Assembly: GCF_004339725.1 (NCBI RefSeq) | Contig: NZ_SMGK01000001.1 | Location: 620,001 to 684,000 of the forward strand | From: Acidipila rosea | GTDB taxonomy: Bacteria > Acidobacteriota > Terriglobia > Terriglobales > Acidobacteriaceae | Length of the DNA: 64,000 nt | Reading direction: 5' to 3' | Shown here: positions 1 through 9,600 of the stretch, piece by piece | Numbering within the stretch: position 1 is the first letter of the stretch | Layout of the letters: every line of letters begins with the position of its first letter | Translations under genes and position numbers: made by a program | The notes under the pieces: model-generated | Seen by the model: only the letters and a program-made list of their open reading frames with translations | Told to the model about the DNA's origin: nothing | Databases searched by the model: none

Positions 1-659
1 AGCTGGACGTCGTCTATAACGGTGTGGATCTGCAGGCTTTGAGGGTCGCCCGTCATCAAGGTCATCAAGTGCGCAGCGAATTGCATATCGGGAAAGAGCA
101 TTTGCTGGTTGGGAATATTTCGGGTCTAAGGAAGGTAAAAGGGCTGCCGACTTTTCTGAAAGCTGCCTCCATTGCGGCAAAGAATGATCCTAAGCTCCGC
201 TTCGTCATTGTTGGGGAAGGGGATATGCGTCCAATGCTCGAGCAGATGATCACTAGCGAAGGATTAGAAGAGGTTGTCAGCTTGGTTGGTGCGCAACACG
301 ATGTTCGACCATATCTTGCGGCCATGGATATAGCAGTTCTCTGCTCCACTGCTGAAGGACTTTCGAATTCACTTCTTGAATACATGGCTGCTGGCCTCCC
401 CATTATTGCCACGGATGTGGGAGGAAATCGCGAGGTTGTGGGGGATGTGGGCATTTTGATACCCCCGGAAAAGCCGGAGGATTTGGCATCCGCCATCCTT
501 TCCCTTCGCAGCGCGGATCGTCGGCGGGAAATGGGGCAAAATGCCTACCAAAATGTTGGGCGTTTCGACATCAGGATAGCTGAACAAAGGATGGCGGATC
601 ACTTTCGGCGATATGCCCAGAATCCCAAAATCAGGCGCCGTAAGAAGCAGGAAGAATAA
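1..659 (+). CDS. Glycosyltransferase family 4, C-terminal part (5' end outside window)
   Basis: This is the C-terminal half of a GT-B fold glycosyltransferase that would transfer a sugar from a nucleotide-sugar donor during polysaccharide assembly. The reading frame is open from base 3, and the first residues spell VVYNGVD, the linker motif before the donor-binding domain in GT4 enzymes, so the N-terminal acceptor domain lies upstream of the window. The donor domain shows the EX7E motif (EGLSNSLLE) followed by AAGLPIIATDVGG, both typical of GT4. It ends in a basic tail (RRRKKQEE). It is followed at 785 by a UDP-sugar dehydrogenase on the same strand, which supports a capsule, EPS or O-antigen role. 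The sugar specificity cannot be read from sequence. Confidence 0.88.
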   Translation, partial: LDVVYNGVDLQALRVARHQGHQVRSELHIGKEHLLVGNISGLRKVKGLPTFLKAASIAAKNDPKLRFVIVGEGDMRPMLEQMITSEGLEEVVSLVGAQHDVRPYLAAMDIAVLCSTAEGLSNSLLEYMAAGLPIIATDVGGNREVVGDVGILIPPEKPEDLASAILSLRSADRRREMGQNAYQNVGRFDIRIAEQRMADHFRRYAQNPKIRRRKKQEE

Positions 660-784
660 GAACAAGGAAAACAGCGTCGAAGTAGCGGCTAGTAAAGAAC
701 TGAAAACAAGATACTGTCACGGAACTAAACGTGCATACGTAGCTGTGAACTAAGTCAGTTAGCAAGCGGAAGGCGAATATAGAC

Positions 785-2131
785 ATGAATACGGCAGTTG
801 ATCAGCATCCAGAGATGCAAGCAATAAAAAATCGGACAGCGCAGCTTGGGGTTGTAGGTCTTGGATACGTTGGGCTGCCTTTGGCTATGCTTTATGCACG
901 GGCAGGCTTCCAGGTCACAGGGTTTGATGTTGATGAATCCAAGGTGAGTGCGTTAAACGCAGGGCGCTCCTACATCCAGCGGATTCTCCCCGAAGAAATT
1001 CAACAGCTAAGAGAGCAAGGGTTCTCTGCTACCGATGACTACCATCTTGTCAGCAAGATGGATGCAGTAATGATCTGTGTGCCCACGCCACTCGACGAGC
1101 ACCAGGGTCCGGATATGCGCTTTATTGAATCAACAGCTAAAGCGCTTGCGCCGCATCTCCGTGCCCGTCAACTAATTATTCTTGAGAGCACAACCTACCC
1201 TGGGACTACCGAGGAAATTCTGGTTCCTCTTCTGGAGGCAGGAAATGCTCAAGGACTTAAATGCTACCGGGATGGCATGGACGAATCGTGCTGCTTTCAT
1301 GTAGCGTACTCGCCTGAACGTGAAGATCCAGGCAATACACAGGTAGATCGGCCTGATATTCCCAAGGTGGTAGGTGCGGTTTCTGCCCACAGTGGTGCGC
1401 TCGCGGGGGAATTATATCGTTCAATATTCAAACGCATCGTGCCGGTCTCGAGTCCAGCTGCGGCGGAGATGACAAAGCTGCTTGAAAATATCTATCGGTG
1501 TGTGAATATCGCACTGGTGAACGAGCTTAAGCTGCTCTGTCAGCGACTGAATCTGGATATTTGGGAGATCATTCAGGCAGCTGCGACCAAGCCCTTTGGC
1601 TTCCAAGCCTTTTATCCTGGCCCTGGTCTCGGCGGACATTGTATTCCGATCGATCCATTTTACCTGTCATGGAAAGCTAAAGAAGTTGATTTTTCAACAC
1701 GCTTCATTGATCTCGCCGGCGAGATCAATACGTCAATGCCATACCATGTCATTGACTCCGTAGCAGCAGCATTGAATGATCGCTGCTTGTCCATCAAGGG
1801 AAGCCGGATATTGGTGCTCGGCCTCGCATACAAGAAAGACATCGACGACCTACGTGAGTCACCGTCGCTGACGCTTATTGAACTGCTTAGAAAGCGAGGC
1901 GCAAATGTGTTCTATAACGATCCATTCTTTCCCGCAGTAGGTCATGGTCGGCATTACGCCCTGAATCTCACCTGTACGCCACTGGATAATCTGGGGAGCT
2001 ACGATTGTGTTCTTATTGCAACCGATCACTCGGACTACGACTATGAGGCGATTGTTAGAGAATCGAAGCTCGTTATTGACACAAGAAATGCAACGGGCTC
2101 AATCCATGCAGACAATATAGTGCGCTGCTAA
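785..2131 (+). CDS. UDP-N-acetyl-D-glucosamine/UDP-sugar 6-dehydrogenase
   Basis: This 448-residue enzyme of the UDP-glucose/GDP-mannose dehydrogenase family oxidises C6 of a UDP-hexose (probably UDP-HexNAc) to the uronate in two NAD-dependent steps. The N-terminal Rossmann motif GLGYVGLP lies near residues 24-31. The central domain has the catalytic cysteine in GPGLGGHCIPIDP near residue 286. The C-terminal domain has the usual VLGLAYKKDIDDLRESPS segment. Length and motif spacing fit the WbpA/TviB/WecC group rather than UDP-glucose dehydrogenase, but this is inference. The next gene is an epimerase on the same strand, the usual pairing for making UDP-HexNAcA-type precursors. The ATG at 785 is kept, although its ribosome binding site is weak. 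Confidence 0.93.
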   Translation: MNTAVDQHPEMQAIKNRTAQLGVVGLGYVGLPLAMLYARAGFQVTGFDVDESKVSALNAGRSYIQRILPEEIQQLREQGFSATDDYHLVSKMDAVMICVPTPLDEHQGPDMRFIESTAKALAPHLRARQLIILESTTYPGTTEEILVPLLEAGNAQGLKCYRDGMDESCCFHVAYSPEREDPGNTQVDRPDIPKVVGAVSAHSGALAGELYRSIFKRIVPVSSPAAAEMTKLLENIYRCVNIALVNELKLLCQRLNLDIWEIIQAAATKPFGFQAFYPGPGLGGHCIPIDPFYLSWKAKEVDFSTRFIDLAGEINTSMPYHVIDSVAAALNDRCLSIKGSRILVLGLAYKKDIDDLRESPSLTLIELLRKRGANVFYNDPFFPAVGHGRHYALNLTCTPLDNLGSYDCVLIATDHSDYDYEAIVRESKLVIDTRNATGSIHADNIVRC

Positions 2132-2174
2132 GCAAAAAAGGATTCGTAACGCCAGGACAAGAAAAGAGGAATAT

Positions 2175-3152
2175 ATGGCACGCTTTTGTATAACTGGATC
2201 TGCCGGATTTATTGGTTCTTCGTTGGCAAGATATCTTGTAAGTCAAGGCCATGAAGTTATTGGTATAGACAATCTGATAACAGGTCGTCTTGAAAACTTA
2301 CAAGATGTTCGAGATGAGATGGAGTTTCATTGTCTTGATGTTCGAGATAGAGACTCAGTTACCCCGCTCCTAAAAGGAGTGGATGTTGTTTTCCATGAAG
2401 CAGCCTTGCCGTCGGTACCTAAATCCATCCTGGATCCGGTCGCAAGCCATGGGGCAAATATAGAAGGCACCTTCGCACTCCTGCTGGCCGCTAGGGACGC
2501 AGGCGTAAGACGTGTTGTATATGCAGCGTCTTCTTCGGCGTATGGGGAGTCGCCCAGCCTGCCGAAGCATGAAGAGATGCCCACATCCCCCATTTCTCCC
2601 TATGCTGTTCAGAAATTGGCTGGCGAGCATTACATGCAGAGTTTTGCCCGCGTATATGGCATGGAAACGGTCTCTCTGCGCTATTTCAACGTATTTGGCC
2701 CATACCAGGCAGCGGACTCCCCGTATTCGGGAGTACTCGCCAAGTTCATTACGGGGATGCTCGCGCAGACTGCGCCAACCATATATGGGGATGGATCACA
2801 AAGTCGCGATTTCACCTACATTGACAATGTGATTGCAGCCAATATGCTGGCAGCATCTGCTGCAGCAAATTCCGTGAGTGGCAAGGTATATAACGTTGCT
2901 TGCGGTCAGCGCTATAGCCTTCTTGAGACCTGCAATCTTCTGATGCCTATCACTGGGTACCAGTGTCAACCTATCTTTGCTGCGGCCCGTAATGGGGACA
3001 TACAGCATTCCATGGCGGACATTTCAAAAGCCAGGCGCGATCTTGGCTATGAGCCATCGGTCTCCTTTGAAGAGGGATTGCGGAAAACAGTCGCATGGTA
3101 TTCACAAAATGACGGCGCGGCTAATCGTCCCGCGGTGAGTATTGCTATTTAG
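2175..3152 (+). CDS. NAD-dependent nucleotide-sugar epimerase/dehydratase (extended SDR)
   Basis: A 325-residue extended short-chain dehydrogenase/reductase acting on a nucleotide sugar, most likely a WbpP-like UDP-GlcNAc or UDP-GlcNAcA 4-epimerase. Visible motifs are the N-terminal glycine motif GSAGFIGS at about residues 8-15, the SSSAYG segment, the catalytic YAVQK near residues 142-146, and RYFNVFGPYQ, typical of 4-epimerases and uronate-handling relatives. An AGAGGA-like ribosome binding site sits five bases before the ATG. It lies 43 bases after the UDP-sugar dehydrogenase and 8 bases before the adenylation gene, so the four genes are probably one operon. A 4,6-dehydratase role is less likely given overall similarity to the WbpP type. 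Confidence 0.88.
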   Translation: MARFCITGSAGFIGSSLARYLVSQGHEVIGIDNLITGRLENLQDVRDEMEFHCLDVRDRDSVTPLLKGVDVVFHEAALPSVPKSILDPVASHGANIEGTFALLLAARDAGVRRVVYAASSSAYGESPSLPKHEEMPTSPISPYAVQKLAGEHYMQSFARVYGMETVSLRYFNVFGPYQAADSPYSGVLAKFITGMLAQTAPTIYGDGSQSRDFTYIDNVIAANMLAASAAANSVSGKVYNVACGQRYSLLETCNLLMPITGYQCQPIFAAARNGDIQHSMADISKARRDLGYEPSVSFEEGLRKTVAWYSQNDGAANRPAVSIAI

Positions 3153-3160
3153 AGCCAAGA

Positions 3161-5023
3161 TTGGATGGTATGCACAGCTGGAGTCATATGGACATAAGAC
3201 ATCATTATCAACCTAACGCAACGGTCCATCAGTTATTCGTTGAAGCTGCTGTAACTCATTCGGATAAGATTGCCTTGGTGGCTGAGGAGGGCTGCATTAG
3301 CTATGCAGATCTCTTCAACTTCGCTCAGAATTTCTCTATCCTCCTTAGGAAAGAATATGCAGTTGTTTCTGGGGATATGGTAGGCCTAGCTGCGGGGAGG
3401 TCATTAACTACCATTGGAGCCATTCTCGGAATATTGATGTGTGGCGCTGCATATGTTCCATTCGATGTGGCAGGTTCGCCGCCATTATTGTTGGCACGCC
3501 AGATAAAGGACAGTGGTATCAGCCTTGTAGTTGTGGACAGCAAAAGCTCAACGCAGAGCTGTTCCAGATGGTGGGAGGGGGTGCGAACCCTACCAATGCC
3601 GGAGTCCTTTGAAAAGCTGCAGCCACTTGGGGAAGTAAACTCAGTCTTTTATGGCGGTCCACAAGATCCGGCGTATGTCATGTTCACCTCTGGCTCTACT
3701 GGAACTCCGAAGGGAGTTGTCGTTCCACATCGGGCAGTGACACGGCTAGTGTCTGCTCAAGAGTATATTCAGTTCGATTCGGAACAGCGATTTTTACTTC
3801 ACTCGCCATTGAGCTTTGATGCTTCCACGCTTGAAGTATGGGGCGCTCTTCTTCATGGCGCAACCTTGGTCATCGCTCCGGATCGTGTCCTAAGTCTCGA
3901 GGACTATGCTCACTTGGTTAAGAGATATCATGTGACAACGCTCTGGATGACTGCGGCTATGTTTCATCTTGCCGTACAACACTCGCCATCCATGTTTATG
4001 CCCCTCAGGCAGTTACTTGTAGGTGGCGACGTTGTGAGAACTGACTGTGTTGTGGAGGTACAGCGTTCCTGCCCCCAGCTGCAGATTGTGAATGGCTACG
4101 GCCCGACAGAAAGCACTACATTTGCATTAACGTATCAGGTGCCGAAGCATTTCGAGTCAACTGCGCCGCTTCCAATAGGCGTACCGATTGCGCACACGAA
4201 CGTCTACATTCTCGATGAGCAGCACAGATTAGTAGAAGCAGGAGAGGCTGGGGAATTAGCCATTGGCGGCGAAGGAGTAGCCCTCGGATATATTTCACAG
4301 CCCGAGTTGACTGAGAAGCGCTTCCTGCCAAGCCCTTTCGGTGCAAAACACGATCGACTCTATCTCACAGGTGATCGCGTGAGGCGAGATCTCTATGGAA
4401 TTTACCACTTCCTGGGACGGTTTGATCGTGAACAGAAAATCGCAGGTAGGCGTGTTGATTTGGATGAAGTAGAGGCGCTGCTGGCAGAGCACCATTCCAT
4501 CCGGCAGGCGGCAACTTTAACATTGGCAGGTGAAGATGAGGAGAAACAACTCTATGCAGCTGTTGCTGTTAACGCTGATATCTACGATGGCGCTGCTGTC
4601 CGCGACTATTTAGCCTCCCGTCTTCCTAAATCGTGCCTGCCACTCCAGATAATTGTCCTTCCCCAGCTTCCACTGAATTCAAACGGGAAGCTGGACAGAA
4701 CACAAATACGACAACTTATCGTAGATCGATTAGCACCGGCTAAGATCGAGCCGGATGCATCTATTGCATCCGCTAGCACTCTGGAGACGGTATTACTGCT
4801 CTGGAGAAAGCTCTTGAACCAGGATGCGCTTGATGAAGATGCTAACTTCTTTGATTTGGGAGGGAACTCTCTCTTGTTGATCGAGATGCATGCGGCGCTT
4901 AATAAGAAATATCCACAACTGGTGGACATGATGGACTTATTCACCGCAACTACTCCGTCTAAAATCAGTGAGCTTATTGATAGCAAACAGTCGTTTTTGA
5001 GCCAAGGCAATATCGCTGTATAA
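3161..5023 (+). CDS. Stand-alone NRPS-like adenylation domain fused to a peptidyl carrier protein
   Basis: A 620-residue protein that should activate an amino acid as its adenylate and load it onto its own phosphopantetheinylated carrier domain. Adenylation motifs appear in order: A3 MFTSGSTGTPKG near residue 172, A4 FDASTLEVW, A5 NGYGPTEST near 310, A7 YLTGDRVRRD near 401, A8 GRFDREQKIAGRRVDLDEVE near 420, and A10 NGKLDR near 508 with its lysine. The carrier motif FFDLGGNSLLL near 570 contains the attachment serine. There is no condensation or thioesterase domain. Starts at TTG 3161, ATG 3170 and ATG 3188 are all possible; the last has GGAG four bases upstream. The downstream JmjC-like protein is the obvious candidate to act on the tethered amino acid. 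Substrate specificity was not assigned. Confidence 0.92.
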   Translation: MDGMHSWSHMDIRHHYQPNATVHQLFVEAAVTHSDKIALVAEEGCISYADLFNFAQNFSILLRKEYAVVSGDMVGLAAGRSLTTIGAILGILMCGAAYVPFDVAGSPPLLLARQIKDSGISLVVVDSKSSTQSCSRWWEGVRTLPMPESFEKLQPLGEVNSVFYGGPQDPAYVMFTSGSTGTPKGVVVPHRAVTRLVSAQEYIQFDSEQRFLLHSPLSFDASTLEVWGALLHGATLVIAPDRVLSLEDYAHLVKRYHVTTLWMTAAMFHLAVQHSPSMFMPLRQLLVGGDVVRTDCVVEVQRSCPQLQIVNGYGPTESTTFALTYQVPKHFESTAPLPIGVPIAHTNVYILDEQHRLVEAGEAGELAIGGEGVALGYISQPELTEKRFLPSPFGAKHDRLYLTGDRVRRDLYGIYHFLGRFDREQKIAGRRVDLDEVEALLAEHHSIRQAATLTLAGEDEEKQLYAAVAVNADIYDGAAVRDYLASRLPKSCLPLQIIVLPQLPLNSNGKLDRTQIRQLIVDRLAPAKIEPDASIASASTLETVLLLWRKLLNQDALDEDANFFDLGGNSLLLIEMHAALNKKYPQLVDMMDLFTATTPSKISELIDSKQSFLSQGNIAV

Positions 5024-5044
5024 GCGGCAGTCAGGAGGCATATT

Positions 5045-5941
5045 ATGGAAACAATTGCGAAGCAAACTAGTTCAGCTGGAACATCAATAATGGCTCCGAA
5101 CAGTGAATTCCGGGAGAAGTTCGATCGGAAACCCTTTCTCGTCTCGCACACTCTGCTCGCAGATCATCCATTATTCACACTTTCAAGGTTACGTGAGTTG
5201 GCAAGGTATCTGCGAGATCATCACTGCGACATTGTCTGGGATGCAGGCGAGGTAGGTATAGGTCAGCGATGGAATGAAGTGCCACGCAAGAATCTTACCG
5301 TGGACGATGCCTTGGACCGGATAGACCAGGTTGGTGCATGGATTGTACTCAAACAAGTCGAACGTGCCCCGGAGTACGGGGCGCTTCTGGAAGCGTTTAT
5401 GCATGAAGTGAGTGAAAAAACTGGTCGGGATATCATGAAAGAGCAGAAGCAGATGGATGCTATTCTCTTCATCACCTCTCCTAACCGTGTTACCTCATAC
5501 CATATCGATCGGGAGTGTAACTTTCTCTTGCAGGTATCCGGAGATAAGCAGATAAGTGTCTTTGATCGAGAAGACAGGGAAGTGCTGCCAGAGGAGGAAA
5601 TTGAAACATTCTGGTCTGTTGATAACAATGCCGCCCGCTATAGGCCAGAGTATCAGAACCGAGCTTCTGTCTATGACTTAAGCCCTGGAAAGGGCATCCA
5701 TATCCCTGTCAATTGTCCACATTGGCTACGCAATGGAAATAATATTTCTATTTCCTTCAGCGTGAGCTATCAATTCAAAGATACGCGGAGAAAATACATA
5801 TATCAATCCAACCATTACTTGCGCAAGATGGGTTTGAAACCAACCCCTCCCGGACTATCTCCGGCGAAGGATAAGGTCAAGTGTATGGTGATGGACCCGC
5901 TGGTCAAAATTAAGGCAGCCATGTCGTCAATGGCTAAGTGA
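5045..5941 (+). CDS. JmjC/cupin-8-like putative Fe(II)/2-oxoglutarate oxygenase
   Basis: A 298-residue protein whose central part looks like a JmjC-type double-stranded beta-helix. YHIDRECNFLLQV near residue 153 supplies the His-x-Asp iron-binding pair, and HIPVNCPHWLRNG near 218-230 supplies the distal histidine in the setting typical of cupin-8/JmjC proteins. Such proteins hydroxylate amino-acid side chains, either free, in proteins or on carrier proteins. A strong ribosome binding site (CAGGAGG) precedes the ATG by six bases, and the gene starts 21 bases after the adenylation-carrier gene, so they are probably co-transcribed. The 3' end overlaps the convergent Hpt gene by 15 bases. The actual substrate is unknown; hydroxylation of the carrier-bound amino acid is inference from context. 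Confidence 0.75.
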   Translation: METIAKQTSSAGTSIMAPNSEFREKFDRKPFLVSHTLLADHPLFTLSRLRELARYLRDHHCDIVWDAGEVGIGQRWNEVPRKNLTVDDALDRIDQVGAWIVLKQVERAPEYGALLEAFMHEVSEKTGRDIMKEQKQMDAILFITSPNRVTSYHIDRECNFLLQVSGDKQISVFDREDREVLPEEEIETFWSVDNNAARYRPEYQNRASVYDLSPGKGIHIPVNCPHWLRNGNNISISFSVSYQFKDTRRKYIYQSNHYLRKMGLKPTPPGLSPAKDKVKCMVMDPLVKIKAAMSSMAK

Positions 5942-6256
5942 TCTAGTCTCGACCATCTGTGAGAGAGCTTCGATTGCATGTTTAAGCTCTAGTGGATCTG
6001 GTGCTTCATTAGATTCCATCTGCTGTTCGATGAAGAGTGCGAGCTGCGTGCCCTCCTCCAGTCCGAAAGTCCCGAGCACCCCAGCTAGCTTATGGGCTGT
6101 TGCCGCAGCTTCATTTCTTAGCGCGGGGTTGGAGTGACAGTCACTTAGTTGTTCCTGGCTCTGTCGCAGTAGAGATATCCTTCCTGTGATGCTGGCCAGA
6201 TGTTTTGCCCAGAGCTGTTCGAGGAGTGATTCTAAATTTGGCTGCATGTGACTCAT
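5927..6256 (-). CDS. Histidine phosphotransfer (Hpt) protein
   Basis: A 109-residue Hpt-domain protein, a phosphocarrier between receiver domains in multistep phosphorelays. The helical core contains TAHKLAGVLGTFGLEEG, where the histidine of HKLAG is the phosphorylation site. I chose the ATG at 6256 because it overlaps the stop of the upstream receiver gene as ATGA and has AGGA seven bases upstream; an ATG at 6271 would add five residues. The gene is third in the minus-strand order kinase, receiver, Hpt, so it most likely serves that kinase. Its 3' end overlaps the convergent JmjC-like gene by 15 bases. Confidence 0.85.
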   Translation of the reverse strand: MSHMQPNLESLLEQLWAKHLASITGRISLLRQSQEQLSDCHSNPALRNEAAATAHKLAGVLGTFGLEEGTQLALFIEQQMESNEAPDPLELKHAIEALSQMVETRSLSH

Positions 6257-6636
6257 GCTGAATCCTGCCATCCAAGGGCTTCGATAATCTGTTGCGACAG
6301 CTTAAGAGGGTCAAATGGTTTCAGTAAGATTGAGTTAAATCCCAGCCCGGCAAATCTACGCTGCTCATGCCCTTGAACTTTAGCAGTCAGCAAGATCACT
6401 GGAATACCTACTGTAGCTGGATTGTTCTTTAATTCTTGAAATGTAGAGGGCCCATCCATCCCGGGCATCATTACATCCAATAAAATTGCGTCTGGTTGAG
6501 CCTCTTGTGCCTGAAGAATCCCACTCGGCCCGGAGTTAGCTTTGCTAACAGTCCACCCTGCCACCATCTCTAGACTGAGTGCAGCAACTTCACGTATATC
6601 GTCTTCGTCGTCGATGATTAGGATGTGCTTTTGCAT
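6253..6636 (-). CDS. Single-domain response regulator (receiver)
   Basis: A 127-residue CheY-like receiver with no output domain. All key residues are present: the acidic cluster in ILIIDDEDDIRE, the phospho-accepting aspartate in ILLDVMMPGMDG, the threonine in VILLTAK and the lysine in LLKPFDP. I chose ATG 6636, which has GGAG four bases upstream, over a GTG 12 bases earlier. It begins 12 bases after the stop of the hybrid kinase, and its stop overlaps the Hpt start as ATGA, so the three genes are translationally coupled. As the kinase's own receivers are both degenerate (see the kinase entry), this protein is probably the working receiver of the relay. Confidence 0.93.
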   Translation of the reverse strand: MQKHILIIDDEDDIREVAALSLEMVAGWTVSKANSGPSGILQAQEAQPDAILLDVMMPGMDGPSTFQELKNNPATVGIPVILLTAKVQGHEQRRFAGLGFNSILLKPFDPLKLSQQIIEALGWQDSA

Positions 6637-6648
6637 ACATCTCCACAC

Positions 6649-9600
6649 TTATAAAATTGCGGAAGTTGCTTCCTGATACTCAGATAAATGCATCGACTCC
6701 TGTTGAAGTCGCAGCAGCGAAGACGCAAACAAGATTACTTGCTGTGGATGAAGCGTGGCCTTTGCGAAAAAGTCGCTAGGGTGAAGATGTAGTTGCGCCC
6801 GCTCCGGGCCGGAAATATCAGCGGTTGAATAGAGAAGAACCGGCTGTCTATATTGGCATTTCCTTGGTAAAGAGCGAAAGATAGTCAGCTTGTCATCTCT
6901 CATCGCTATATTGATCAAGGTTAGATCTGGCTGCCAAGTGCTGCAGAGTTTGACCGCTTCCTGGTAGGTCTTAACTAGCGTAGCCTGAATATTCCTGCCG
7001 TTCAGTGCAGAGGCAATTATCTTGCTTATTTCTGGGTCGTCCTCAACGATGAGGATGTTCGCCATTTTCTTATCATTGCTGAGAGCGCGTACCAGGGTTT
7101 CTGTTCTCCACAGGTCATTAATTGGTGCTAGCGCCCACTGATCATCCATGTGATGTTGTTTTACTGAGTGCAGCAGACTTCCCATGATGATTGGGACAGT
7201 ATGGGTTGCACCTTCACTTCTCAATGTATGGATGGTCTGCCAGCCATTTAGTCCCGGAAGTGATAGATCAAGGAAGATAGCTCCTAATTTAGCCGTGTTA
7301 GCCAAAGCCATGGCTTGCTGTTCATCTCTGGCCTCCAGGGCCTGGTGTCCCTTATTCTCAAGTCCCGCAACAATAGCTCTTCTTGTTGACGCTGACGCCG
7401 AGCAGATGAGGACACTATCTTTCCTCGTGTCCTCCCCTTTCAATTGCCGATGCGTCTCGTTGGAAGGTAGGAAGAAAGTGAATGTGGCGCCTTTTTCAGC
7501 GTTGCATTCTGCCCATATACGTCCGTGGTGTTGGTGGATAAGCGCGCGGCTAATTGCCAACCCGAGCCCTGTGCCACCCTTCTGGCGGGAATCTGAAGCA
7601 TCTACCTGTTGAAATCTGTCAAAGATGGTCTCGAGTTTATCGGGAGGAATTCCGCGGCCAGAGTCAATCACTCGTAATCTGATGCCACCAGCGACAGCAT
7701 CAACAATGATCTTGACCATGGAATCTGGAGGGGAAAACTTAATTGCATTGCTGATTAGGTTAGTAATTACTTGGAGGATGCGATCTGGGTCGGCTTCGAT
7801 CTCCAGCGCTGCTGCGTGTGCTTCAAGTGAAATGCGTGACGCCTCGCCCATTGGCGTGAGGGCATCGATAGCCTGCTGGACTAGTTCTTTCAAGGAGACA
7901 GCACGGAGAATAAGGGGAGCACGGCCTGATTCCAATCTCTCAAGATCAAGAATATCGTTGATAAGTCGCACCAGGCGGTCAGAGTTAAAAACAGCGATGC
8001 GCAATAGATTCGCGGCCTTTTCGTTGACGTTGCCTATCAGCCCGGCAGAGAGCAGGCCGAGTGCTCCACGAATCGAAGTTAATGGCGTCCGAAGCTCGTG
8101 ACTGACGGTAGCTACGAACTCATCCTTCATCTGGTCAAGAGCCGTCCGCTCACTGATATCGTGAAAACTGATAACGCTTCCTGTGATTACGCCATGCTCC
8201 ATAAGGGGAGTAAGAGAGAATTCTACGGTGAAAGATGTATCGTCCTGCCGATAGAAAGTCTCTTTCGTCGTCGCGGAATTTCGAGGTTTTAAAACATCGA
8301 ATATGCTGCAGGTTTCCCGTGTGCAGCTTGCGCTTAGAGGAGCGTGGATTAATGAATGAAAATGGAGGCCTATCAGCCTGGACGCTGCTGTCCCCAGCAT
8401 GCGCGTGGCTGCTGGGTTAGCAAAGTCTATCCGGCCTAGTCCATCCACGCAGAGAATTCCATCCGCCACAGAATTAAGAATCACTTCGCGCTGACGGTAT
8501 AACTCGTGAATCCGTGACTCTTGCATGGATCGTGCAATAAATTGTCCGAGCGATGCACATATAGTCTCTACTGTCGCGACCATCTCGGGATTCTCGGTAA
8601 TCCTGCGGTGCGAGAAGAACTCCATAACAGCTATGACTTTATTGCCGGCCCGGATAGGGATTGCCCATCCGCTCATAAGGCTGTTTGCAATGGCTGCTTG
8701 GCGCCTTTGCAGGCTAAGCTCCTCGGCTTCTGGTCCTGTCCAAATTGGGCTGCCTTGAGACCAGGTTTTACCTGGTAATCCGTCTCCGCGGCGGAACGAA
8801 CTATTGGCAGTTTCTCTGAGAAATTCTTCACATGGCCAATCCGGAGATACCCACGCGCCCCTGAAGCCTAGAGTCTCTTCCGCTTCATCCAGTGTCCAGA
8901 TCGAAGCGAAGTCCCATCCCAGCCCATCGCTCATGGCCTCCGCCACTGCAAGCAGCGCCTCAGTTGCCTCTGTAGATTCAACCACTAACTGGCTTGCCTT
9001 CAGTTGCAATGCGAGCATCCGCGCACGTCGATTCTGAGTCGTAACATCGCGGAATGTGCAACGAATGAAGCTAGCGTTGCCTGCGCCCCGGATGCAGCTC
9101 AGGCTCGCTTCGAATTCAGTTAGCTCGCCGTCTTTATTCCGCATCTGCAGGCTGCCGCATTCCACCCCAAGGCTATTTTTTGCCCGTCTGAAGAGTGCTG
9201 CTGCCTCGGCCTGCGCTTCGGGAGGAAAGGCGGATTCGAAACTGATTAGCTCTTCGAAGGAGTGGACATCTCGCCCAAACTGCTCCTGCCATGTTGAGCT
9301 GACACGGATATACTTACCGCGCAAGCTGAGGATGGCCATTAGTTCTGCAGAATTATCGAGGCTCTCGGGGAGATAGTTGAGTGTAGGGTCATCATGACCC
9401 TCAGGCTGGGGTGCAACCGGAACAAGATCGCTTGGCTGGGGGGTGATGTTACTGCCTGCGGATTCATAGCGCGCTGTAACAACGGTGGCGATCAAAGCCC
9501 CGGCAGTTATCAACAAAGCGTCCAGCTGCCATGCTCGTACCCCCGCATGGAACAGGCGCAACACTATAATCGAGACGCCGCCCCCGAACGCGAGAGCAGC

